Of a stretch of DNA of 40,060 nt, positions 25,631 to 33,094 are shown piece by piece (position 1 is the first letter of the stretch; each line of letters opens with the position of its first letter). The stretch is from Prevotellaceae bacterium (GTDB lineage Bacteria; Bacteroidota; Bacteroidia; Bacteroidales; Paludibacteraceae), in assembly GCA_031271465.1 (NCBI GenBank), contig JAISVR010000013.1, positions 1 through 40,060 of the forward strand. Direction: 5' to 3'. Both the position numbers and the translations under genes were made by a program. A model generated the notes under the pieces. It searched no databases, was not told the DNA's origin, and saw nothing but the letters and a program-made list of their open reading frames with translations.

Positions 25631-26038
25631 ATGTTAAAATCAAAGAAACGAATCCCCGCATTTTCCTTGACGGAATTACTTATAGTATTGGTTATTATCG
25701 GTATTTTGGTGCTGTTGGCACTTCCCAACTTGATGCCGCTTATCTCGAAAGCCAAAAGTACGGAGGCGCAATTACAGTTGGAGCACATACATACGCTCGA
25801 AAAAAGCCATTTTTATATGTATTCCAAGTATTCCAACGATTTGGACGAAATTGGCTTTGAGCAGGAAAAATTAGTTACGGAAGACGGGCGCGCCAATTAT
25901 TTAATAGAAATTGTAGAGGCAGGAGTTACCACATTCAGGGCGAAAGCTACTGCAATTGTCGATTTCGACGGCGATGGCACATTCAATGTTTGGGAAATAG
26001 ACCAGGACAAAAACCTGAAAGAAGTAACCAAAGATTGA
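25631..26038 (+). CDS. Major pseudopilin candidate (GspG-like)
   Basis: The 135-residue protein has a ten-residue leader (MLKSKKRIPA), then the prepilin helix FSLTELLIVLVIIGILVLLA with Glu at +5, then 'LPNLMPLISKAKSTEAQLQL', all typical of GspG/PilA. The residue before cleavage is Ala rather than Gly. Near the C-terminus 'DFDGDGTFNVWEID' (111-124) looks like a calcium-binding DxDxDG loop; GspG proteins are stabilised by calcium at a C-terminal site. It is the first gene of the plus unit, directly followed by the prepilin peptidase (1-bp overlap). It probably forms the shaft of the pseudopilus. Confidence 0.88.
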   Translation: MLKSKKRIPAFSLTELLIVLVIIGILVLLALPNLMPLISKAKSTEAQLQLEHIHTLEKSHFYMYSKYSNDLDEIGFEQEKLVTEDGRANYLIEIVEAGVTTFRAKATAIVDFDGDGTFNVWEIDQDKNLKEVTKD

Positions 26039-26544
26039 TGGAATTAGCATTAAATATGGTTATCGTTCTGCTGTTGGCAGCGTTAATTTATCAGGATTTT
26101 AAATCTCGCAGTGTGTTGTGGGTTATTTTTCCTGTTCTTATCATTTTCCAATTCTTTTTGAGTTACAAGTTGATAGGTTGGGACGAATTGTGGCGCAACA
26201 CAGTGGTCAATTTGATGTTGCTGGCGTTGCAATTTTTGCTACTAACGCTTTATTTTTCGTTCCGCAATGCAAGGTGGACAAATATTATCAACAAATACAT
26301 CGGTGCAGGCGATGTATTTTTCTTTGTATTTCTGAGTTTGGCATTTTCGCCCTTCAATTTTATTGCATTTTTTGTTGTTTCACTTTTGGCAATATTGATA
26401 ATTTATTTTTTGATTGTGCGGAAAAATTTGAAAAAACATAAAATTCCTTTGTTGGGCGCAATGTCTATTGCCTATTTACCGGTATTGTGTGTCGAATATT
26501 TGAGTGATTTTAACAAATTTGACGATGTCATTTTGAATTTCTAA
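26038..26544 (+). CDS. Prepilin peptidase, short A24 type (GspO/PilD-like)
   Basis: The 168-residue membrane protein has the two A24 catalytic aspartates: Asp20 in 'ALIYQDFKSRSV' and Asp92 in 'YIGAGDVFFF' (GxGD motif), within about six hydrophobic segments. It lacks the N-terminal cytoplasmic methyltransferase domain with CxxC motifs found in full-length PilD, so it resembles the short archaeal or TadV-like form. It would cleave the leaders of the pseudopilins in this locus. The ATG overlaps the stop of the GspG-like gene by one base (TGATG), and gspE follows 3 bp later. Confidence 0.85.
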   Translation: MELALNMVIVLLLAALIYQDFKSRSVLWVIFPVLIIFQFFLSYKLIGWDELWRNTVVNLMLLALQFLLLTLYFSFRNARWTNIINKYIGAGDVFFFVFLSLAFSPFNFIAFFVVSLLAILIIYFLIVRKNLKKHKIPLLGAMSIAYLPVLCVEYLSDFNKFDDVILNF

Positions 26545-26547
26545 TTT

Positions 26548-27978
26548 ATGGAATACATTGAAATAACGCCCGACATACAGCATGTGATAACCAGCCAACA
26601 GGCATGGCACTATCGCATTGTGCCTAAAACGGCAAATGACAGCTGTATTGAACTCTACGCCGACAGCGATTATTTTCAAGCTCATTATAAGGACGAATTG
26701 GAAATGTTTTTCAACCAAAAGGTTGTTGTTCATTTACGCGATTCATCTATTATCAACCAAACTCTGGGGCGTTATTACCGCAAAACGGAAAATGCTCATA
26801 CAGACAAAACAACTGCATTAACAGGCATTAAATCGGACGATTTTCTGACAACGCTAATCAGCGAGGCAAAGCGAATGCACTCCAGCGACATACATATTGA
26901 GGTGTACGAAGAACGATGTCGAATTCGCTTGCGTATAGACGGACGAATGTTGGAACGATACAGCATTGAGAAAGAGATTTATCCCGCATTGGTCAATAAA
27001 GTAAAAATAAAAGCGAACATTGACATTGCCGAAAAACGCCTGCCGCAAGACGGGCGCATTATTTTTAAGGAAGACGACAGTCAGTTTGACATTCGCGTGT
27101 CGGTATTGCCGACGCTCAACGGCGAGAAAATCGTATTGCGGCTTTTGAACAAGGATTCTGCCAATATTGATATTAATGTGTTGGGTTTTTCCGACGAGCA
27201 ATTGAATATTTTTCTCGAAGCTATTAAAAAAACGCACGGCATTATTTTAATTAGCGGACCTACCGGCTCGGGAAAAACCACCACGCTTTATGCCACGCTA
27301 AAAGTATTGAACAGAGTGGAAACGAATATCCTCACCATTGAAGACCCTGTGGAATATACTTTGGAGGGAATTAATCAGGTGCAACTGCGCGAAGATATTG
27401 GTTTAACATTTGCCCGCGCATTGCGCACTTTTTTGCGCCAAGACCCCGATATTATTATGCTCGGCGAGATTCGCGACAACGAAACTGCGCAAATGGCTAT
27501 TCGAGCCGCTTTGACGGGACACTTAGTGTTTTCGACCATACATACGAACTCGGCGTGGGGTATTATTTCCCGCTTGACGGATATGGGTTTGCCGCCGTTT
27601 TTGTTGGCAGATACGATTAATTTGTGTATGGCGCAACGCCTGATACGATTGCTTTGTCCGCATTGCAGGCAGGAAGAAAAATTTAATACCGGTTTGTTGC
27701 CTAAAAATTTTAAATCGAACAAAATGCCCGAAATACACCACATTGCCAAAGGTTGCGAAATGTGTTACTACACAGGCTATAAAGGGCGCAAGGCAATATA
27801 CGAAATTGTGCCGATAGACAGCGAATTGGCAGAAAAAATAAAAAGCAACGAATACGACATCAATGCGCTGAAAACGGAACGAAATATTTTGTCGCTTTCC
27901 GATATTGCATTCAACGAATTTGCAGCGGGAAAAACCACATTGGAAGAAATTTATCCGATATTATTGAATAACAATTAA
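26548..27978 (+). CDS. gspE: Type II secretion / pilus assembly ATPase GspE/PilB
   Basis: The cytoplasmic hexameric ATPase drives pseudopilus assembly. The 476-residue protein has a short N-terminal domain and a complete motor. Motifs are Walker A GPTGSGKTT (237-245), the Asp box 'IEDPVEYTLEGINQ', Walker B 'DIIMLGEIRD' (301-310), the His box 'TGHLVFSTIHTN' and a tetracysteine zinc site (Cys370, Cys373, Cys403, Cys406). The zinc site marks assembly ATPases (GspE/PilB) and not PilT retraction ATPases, and no PilT is present. Length is at the short end of the family because the N1 domain is reduced. Confidence 0.95.
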   Translation: MEYIEITPDIQHVITSQQAWHYRIVPKTANDSCIELYADSDYFQAHYKDELEMFFNQKVVVHLRDSSIINQTLGRYYRKTENAHTDKTTALTGIKSDDFLTTLISEAKRMHSSDIHIEVYEERCRIRLRIDGRMLERYSIEKEIYPALVNKVKIKANIDIAEKRLPQDGRIIFKEDDSQFDIRVSVLPTLNGEKIVLRLLNKDSANIDINVLGFSDEQLNIFLEAIKKTHGIILISGPTGSGKTTTLYATLKVLNRVETNILTIEDPVEYTLEGINQVQLREDIGLTFARALRTFLRQDPDIIMLGEIRDNETAQMAIRAALTGHLVFSTIHTNSAWGIISRLTDMGLPPFLLADTINLCMAQRLIRLLCPHCRQEEKFNTGLLPKNFKSNKMPEIHHIAKGCEMCYYTGYKGRKAIYEIVPIDSELAEKIKSNEYDINALKTERNILSLSDIAFNEFAAGKTTLEEIYPILLNNN

Positions 27979-28042
27979 ATACGCAAGCACTTTATGTAAA
28001 CGCGAAAAAACAGTTATTCTTGCAGATACAAAAAATAAAAAG

Positions 28043-29065
28043 ATGAAAAAGATATTTTCGATATTGACATTTCTAATCGTGATAGTAGGAACAACAACTG
28101 CGAATTCCTCTACCGATTTGTTTAGACAAGCATACGAAGAAATCAAAGATATGTTGGAGGGACGAAAAACTATCAGTTTCAAAAAAGCGGTTTTCCTCGT
28201 TGATAATGCCTATATGGGAGGCTTATTAAATTGGAATTGGTATGAGCAGGAAATTAAAAATAAACTACCTGTTTTCGACCAAATGATAAATTCGACAGGT
28301 TACGGCAGATATAGAACTTCCAAAAATTGGGCTATTCATACCTTTATGACCGACACGACAAAAAACACGAATGGTCTGCAATATTATCAATATGATTATG
28401 AAAATAATACAAATGACACAACAGGATTGGTGTATCATTTGCTCGAAACTCATTTGGGGAATTGCCGCAGCCTTCCCCTGCTATACAAAATATGGTGCGA
28501 TGAATACGGCGCATCGGCATTTCTTGCAATTGCGCCAATGCACATATATGTGCAACAACAGGACGAAAATGGAATATGGTGGAATATTGAACTGACATCT
28601 TTCTACAAATACATGCCGAGCGAAGATTACATTGCAATATTTGGAATTACAGACGCTGCACGACAAAGCGGACTGTATATGAAACCACTTACCGAACGGG
28701 AAAACCTTATTCTTTGTCTCGAAGACCTGCTCAGGTATTATGTGATTCGTAAAGATATTGTTTGCGACCCATTTGTAGAAGAATTAACAGGAACAATTCT
28801 CAAATACCAACCTGTGTCGGAAGTGCAGTTAATGCGTTTTTCCTGCCTCAAACATAAATTGGATAATGAAATGAGGGAAAGGGGACTCTACCTGTTCTCT
28901 CAAATAGAAATGTATCCCGATTTGGTTGAAAAATGGAAAGAATTGGAGAAATTGGCTCGATATATTGATGGCATAGGTTATCGAAAAGTTAGCGAGGAAC
29001 AGTATCAAGCGCTTGTCAATCAGAGCAAACAAAAAGCAGAAATATATTTTAAAAATAAACAATAA
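28043..29065 (+). CDS. Exported transglutaminase-like protein in the secretion locus
   Basis: The 340-residue protein has a signal peptide (MKKIFSILTFLIVIVGTTTA) and a central transglutaminase-like core. A possible Cys-His-Glu triad is Cys141 in 'HLGNCRSLPLLYKIW', His167 in 'IAPMHIYVQQ' and Glu183 in 'WWNIELTS'. Such domains act as cysteine proteases or acyl transferases, or only as binding folds. The C-terminal half is helical. A weak box (TATTCTTG, 28015-28022) precedes it and its stop overlaps the next start (TAATG). It lies between gspE and gspD and is AT-rich compared with them, so it may be a cargo protein or a specialised assembly factor. The family call is by motif only. Confidence 0.75.
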   Translation: MKKIFSILTFLIVIVGTTTANSSTDLFRQAYEEIKDMLEGRKTISFKKAVFLVDNAYMGGLLNWNWYEQEIKNKLPVFDQMINSTGYGRYRTSKNWAIHTFMTDTTKNTNGLQYYQYDYENNTNDTTGLVYHLLETHLGNCRSLPLLYKIWCDEYGASAFLAIAPMHIYVQQQDENGIWWNIELTSFYKYMPSEDYIAIFGITDAARQSGLYMKPLTERENLILCLEDLLRYYVIRKDIVCDPFVEELTGTILKYQPVSEVQLMRFSCLKHKLDNEMRERGLYLFSQIEMYPDLVEKWKELEKLARYIDGIGYRKVSEEQYQALVNQSKQKAEIYFKNKQ

Positions 29066-30189
29066 TGAAAAAATTTATTTCAAATATCGTTTTAATTTTC
29101 GCTCTTTGTGGAGTAGCACAGGCGCAATATCCTTATTCGTCGCCTTACGATATGTTTAATTCCGAACAGGAAACAACAATGGTTAATGACACTATCGAAA
29201 TGTGGATGTATCACTATGGAGATACATTAAGCATTTACGGAAAAATCGAATTTAATAAAGATAGCGATGTCACTATTTTCCATTCAAATAACGACAGCAT
29301 ATTGTTAAAACCCTTGATGGTTGTAAAATGGAATGTTGACCCACACGCAGGAAGTTATCCCGATTTAAGTCCTTACGCTTTTGTCGCAAATACACCTATA
29401 AGAGCAATTGACCCTGATGGAAGAGATATTTACATTTTGTTTGCCACTACCGGCAATCATCGTGGTAATGCAATGATATCAGCAGCAGCAAGAACCAGAG
29501 AAAGGAATATAAAGAATAATAATTCCTTTGACCCTTCAAAAGATAAAGTTGTTGTTTTGCGAGTTAAAGATATGGCTCAAATAAAAACTATGGTTGAACA
29601 AACTGTGGCAACATATAGTGCTAAGTATGGTAATACTAAGGAAGTTGGTGTTTATTCTCACGGTGGTTGGCAAGGACCAACAGGCTCTGTTCCACCAAGT
29701 CAAAATGCAGTAATGAACGAAGACGGAACATCAACCCAACAAATGACCCCGGAAGGTTGGGCTAAAATTGATTTTAACTGGGTTGATAACGGCGCAAGTT
29801 TTACGATGTATGGTTGCAATACAGGAAATGATATAAAAGGGAACGAATGGGTAGGTTCTTTTGCCCGTACTGTTTCTACTCTTCCAAATTTTGATAATGT
29901 ACAGGTAGCAGGTCAATCAAGTTCGGCTTACCCGTCATTTTATCCGGCAATTAGAGAAACAAATGCACTAAGAAGCACCCCTAAACTACTCGAATTTTCC
30001 TTGTTTGACGAAATGAGTTTTAGTGTTGGAAATACCTATATGGTTGGAGGAAATGCCGGGGAAGGTTTAAAATCAACGCAATATATGAAAGGCTCTCCAT
30101 CTGCAAATCCGTTGAATGTATATAAGAATGGGGAAAAGATAGGTAGTGGCTATCAATCACCATCATTGTCAAATCCACTAATCTACTGA
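29065..30189 (+). CDS. Exported RHS-junction protein with caspase-like C-terminal domain (putative effector)
   Basis: The 374-residue protein has a signal peptide (residues 1-20, 'FALCGVAQA') and about 70 residues of unique sequence. The end of an RHS repeat-associated core follows at 93-121, with 'YPDLSPYAFVANTPIRAIDP' then DGRD. The domain after that junction, which in RHS proteins is the variable toxin, contains 'VGVYSHGGWQGP' (His199) and 'FTMYGCNTGNDIKGNEWVGS' (Cys251). The HG...YGCN pattern recalls DUF4347/caspase-like folds, in which His and Cys form the catalytic dyad. The RHS beta-cocoon itself is missing. It is coupled to the transglutaminase-like gene and followed at once by two small paralogues. 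Being a secreted effector is an inference. Confidence 0.72.
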   Translation: MKKFISNIVLIFALCGVAQAQYPYSSPYDMFNSEQETTMVNDTIEMWMYHYGDTLSIYGKIEFNKDSDVTIFHSNNDSILLKPLMVVKWNVDPHAGSYPDLSPYAFVANTPIRAIDPDGRDIYILFATTGNHRGNAMISAAARTRERNIKNNNSFDPSKDKVVVLRVKDMAQIKTMVEQTVATYSAKYGNTKEVGVYSHGGWQGPTGSVPPSQNAVMNEDGTSTQQMTPEGWAKIDFNWVDNGASFTMYGCNTGNDIKGNEWVGSFARTVSTLPNFDNVQVAGQSSSAYPSFYPAIRETNALRSTPKLLEFSLFDEMSFSVGNTYMVGGNAGEGLKSTQYMKGSPSANPLNVYKNGEKIGSGYQSPSLSNPLIY

Positions 30190-30190
30190 T

Positions 30191-30643
30191 ATGAAAAGAA
30201 AATTTTTCTGGGCAGGACTATTAATTATAACCTTGATATTGGGTTATCGCACTTTATTTTGCAATAGAATAATAGCCATTGAAAACAATGGAGGTCCTAC
30301 ATACAAAGATAGAGACATTATGTTTTTTGGAACACCACCATTAAGTATTATAAATCCATTCAAAAAACAGCCTATTTTAGACGAAATAAAAAAATATTGC
30401 AATTCCGGCGAATTTGATAATTATTACAAATTATACAATCTCGAAAGAATAAGGCATATGAATTACAAACGTTATAAAGAATTATTACTTGCAAATGAAG
30501 TAAAAATTTCTGCAATAAGAGAAGAAAAAGGCAAAACATATATTTTAGTTGCAATAAAAGACCCTTTATCATGGGGAAATGATCCATATATAAAGTTAGT
30601 TTTTATTATGGATAAGAATAATAATGTGATAGGGTATTTTTGA
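30191..30643 (+). CDS. Small membrane-anchored protein, copy 1 of a tandem pair (putative immunity)
   Basis: The 150-residue protein has a basic start and one hydrophobic helix ('FFWAGLLIITLILGYRTLF'), then a soluble domain ending in 'LVAIKDPLSWGNDPYIKLV' and 'MDKNNNVIGYF'. I do not recognise the family. It begins one base after the stop of the RHS-junction gene. It is closely related to the next gene: N- and C-terminal thirds are almost identical, while the middle (about residues 35-90) differs. A small anchored protein next to an RHS-type gene suggests an immunity protein, but that is inferred from position only. Confidence 0.72.
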   Translation: MKRKFFWAGLLIITLILGYRTLFCNRIIAIENNGGPTYKDRDIMFFGTPPLSIINPFKKQPILDEIKKYCNSGEFDNYYKLYNLERIRHMNYKRYKELLLANEVKISAIREEKGKTYILVAIKDPLSWGNDPYIKLVFIMDKNNNVIGYF

Positions 30644-30662
30644 AGAAAAATTCAATAAAAAA

Positions 30663-31094
30663 ATGAAAACAAAAAAAAAGATTTTCTGGGCAGGACTATT
30701 AATTATAACCTTGATATTAGGCTATCGTACACTATTTTGCAATAGAATAATAGCCCTTGCAAATGAGGGAGATTTGAAGTATAAAGATATAGATATTACA
30801 TATTTTGCGACACCACCATTCAGTATTATAAATCCATTCAGAAAACAATTCATTTTGGACGAAATAAAAAGATATTGTAATTCAACGGAATTTGAGAATT
30901 ATTTACATATAGACTACAAGCACCGCAAAGAATTATTGCTTACAAATGAAGTAAAAATTTCTGCAATAAGAGAAGAAAAAGGCAAAACATATATTTTAGT
31001 TTCAATAAAAGACCCATTATCATGGGGAAATGATCCATATATAAAGTTAGTTTTTATTATGGATAAGAATAATAATGTGATAGGGTATTATTAA
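30663..31094 (+). CDS. Small membrane-anchored protein, copy 2 of a tandem pair (putative immunity)
   Basis: The 143-residue paralogue of the preceding protein has the same anchor helix ('IFWAGLLIITLILGYRTLF') and the same end ('NDPYIKLVFIMDKNNNVIGYY'). It differs in the middle, including an 8-residue deletion that removes 'YKLYNLERIR' like sequence. The DNA of both ends is nearly identical between copies, pointing to a recent tandem duplication with faster change or gene conversion in the middle. It is AT-rich like the other cassette genes. It is followed by 79 bp to the secretin start. Confidence 0.72.
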   Translation: MKTKKKIFWAGLLIITLILGYRTLFCNRIIALANEGDLKYKDIDITYFATPPFSIINPFRKQFILDEIKRYCNSTEFENYLHIDYKHRKELLLTNEVKISAIREEKGKTYILVSIKDPLSWGNDPYIKLVFIMDKNNNVIGYY

Positions 31095-31173
31095 TACGAT
31101 GTAAAGCACGAATATACTCAAAATACATAAAAAACTTAGTGTCTTTGTGTTTAATATAAAAAATGTCAATTAT

Positions 31174-33090
31174 ATGAAAAATGAATCATTACTCATTACA
31201 GTTTTTTTCATTCTCTGTTCGTCGTTCCTGTTTGCTCAAAAACAGGAGGGGCAGGAGCGGTTTTTGCAAATCGAAAACAAGTTGAAATCCCTGACAGTGG
31301 AAGAGCCGGGTTTGGACGAACGAATCGAACTGTCGGTTTCGGACATTAATATTCAGGAATTTATCCGCGCCATTGCCAACACAAACAAGGTCAATATCAA
31401 TATCGACCCTGCGCTTGATATGCGCATTACCAACAATTTCTCCAATGTTACGGTGTCGGCGGTTTTGCTTTTTTTGTGTAAACAATACGACTTGGATATA
31501 ACATTTTTCGGCAATATCCTTTCGATTTCCAAATACCAACCTGTTGTTGTAGAAACGCTTCAAACAGCCCCGCCACCCAAGCCGTTGAATATCAAATACG
31601 ATACATCGGCGCAAACTATTTTTATGGATTTATCGGGTGACAGTCTGCAAAAAGTAACTAAAGAAATAACCCGCCAAAGCGGAAAAAATATCGTTTTTCC
31701 TGCCGAAATAGCTGCTACACCGATTTCATTTTATGTAGAAAATGCGTCGATGGACAATGCGATTGATAAAATGGCTCTGGCAAACGGACTGATTTCCGAA
31801 ATCTCGAAAGACGGTTTTTATATGCTGGAAAAACAGCAGGCGCAACAAACAGCAGCGGGCGGCAGTTCGGTAGCGGGTAAAAAAACGACCAAGCGCAGCA
31901 AAGACGATTATGAATTTAATATCAGCAATAATTTAATTTCGTTGCAAGCCCAAAATGTCGCTATTGCCGACATTATAAACGATATTTCGCGCGAATTGAA
32001 GGTAAATTATATTCTTTATTCCGAACTGAAAAGCAATATTACCTCGCAGCTGAGCAATGTAACATACGACCAACTGTTGGAAAGATTGCTGAACGGAACA
32101 ACATACACGGTGTCGAAACAGGGAGATATTTATATGATTGGCGAGCGACAACTGGAAGGTTTTCGGCAGGTGAAAGTGGTGCAGTTGCAACATCGTTCGG
32201 CAGAAAAATTGAGCGAACATATCCCCAAGGAACTGCAAAAAGATGTTACGATAAAAGAATTTCCCGAGTTGAATGCCATCGTATTAAGTGGCTCAAAATT
32301 GATGATAGACGAGATTGAAACATTTTTGCGAAGCGTGGATAAAGTAGTGCCTGTGATTTTAATTGATGTCATTATTGTCAGTGCCAAGAAATTTTACACG
32401 GTGAACACAGGCATTACTGCCGGTTTGGGCGAAAGCCCTGCCGCGACTTCGTTTTTGTTCTCAAACAGCGGTATTCAAACAACATTGAATGCAAACTCGA
32501 TAAACGATATCCTGTCGCGCCTGAATGGTTTTGGCTCAATTAATCTGGGCAAGGTAACGCCCAATTTTTATGCCTCGCTGAATGCGTTGGAAACGCAGGG
32601 CGTGCTCAAAGTGCACTCTACGCCGCAACTGGCAACACTCAATAGCCACGAGGCAAGCCTGATAATCGGTGAAACGGAATTTTACAAAGAAGTGCAAAAT
32701 ACGGTAATCGGTACCCAAAATCCGCAGAACATAGAGGCATATCAATACAAATCCATCAGTGCCAACCTGGCGATAAATATCAAACCGATGTTTTCGGGCG
32801 ACGATCAGGTAACGCTCGAAATTAAAGTGGAACAATCGGGTTTCAAGAAAAACCGGGTACCCGATGCCCCTCCCGGATCGGATACCAAAAGTTTTAATTC
32901 CCTAATCAGAATTAAAAACGAAGAAATGGTACTGCTGGGCGGTTTGGAAGAAAAAACGAACTCGAACACCGGCTCGGGGCTGCCGTTACTGACGCGAATA
33001 CCTATTATTAAATGGTTTTTCTCCAGCCGAGAAAAAGAAAAAAGCGACTCGAAACTCAATATTTTTATAAAACCAACCGTGTTGTTCTAA
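31174..33090 (+). CDS. gspD: Outer-membrane secretin GspD/PilQ
   Basis: The secretin forms the outer-membrane channel of the machine. From the ATG at 31174 the protein has 638 residues and a proper signal peptide (MKNESLLITVFFILCSSFLFA). A GTG nine codons earlier would spoil the signal, so the ATG is preferred. Domains in order: an STN/N0-like domain (about 35-115), a second and a third related domain (about 130-205 and 235-335, the last with the secretin_N pattern 'ELNAIVLSGSKLMIDEIETF'), and the C-terminal secretin barrel (about 345-638). The barrel ends with 'LLGGLEEK', 'PLLTRIPIIKWFFSSREKE' and 'NIFIKPTVLF', hallmarks of secretins. No S-domain is evident. Confidence 0.93.
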   Translation: MKNESLLITVFFILCSSFLFAQKQEGQERFLQIENKLKSLTVEEPGLDERIELSVSDINIQEFIRAIANTNKVNINIDPALDMRITNNFSNVTVSAVLLFLCKQYDLDITFFGNILSISKYQPVVVETLQTAPPPKPLNIKYDTSAQTIFMDLSGDSLQKVTKEITRQSGKNIVFPAEIAATPISFYVENASMDNAIDKMALANGLISEISKDGFYMLEKQQAQQTAAGGSSVAGKKTTKRSKDDYEFNISNNLISLQAQNVAIADIINDISRELKVNYILYSELKSNITSQLSNVTYDQLLERLLNGTTYTVSKQGDIYMIGERQLEGFRQVKVVQLQHRSAEKLSEHIPKELQKDVTIKEFPELNAIVLSGSKLMIDEIETFLRSVDKVVPVILIDVIIVSAKKFYTVNTGITAGLGESPAATSFLFSNSGIQTTLNANSINDILSRLNGFGSINLGKVTPNFYASLNALETQGVLKVHSTPQLATLNSHEASLIIGETEFYKEVQNTVIGTQNPQNIEAYQYKSISANLAINIKPMFSGDDQVTLEIKVEQSGFKKNRVPDAPPGSDTKSFNSLIRIKNEEMVLLGGLEEKTNSNTGSGLPLLTRIPIIKWFFSSREKEKSDSKLNIFIKPTVLF

Positions 33091-33094
33091 CGCT

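Noticed and set aside
28043-31094. Integrative element or transposon carrying the cassette
   Set aside because: No integrase, transposase, terminal inverted repeats or target duplications were seen at its borders; only base composition hints at transfer.
31147-31173. Upstream GTG start for the secretin
   Set aside because: It would add nine residues in front of a good signal peptide; the ATG at 31174 is better.
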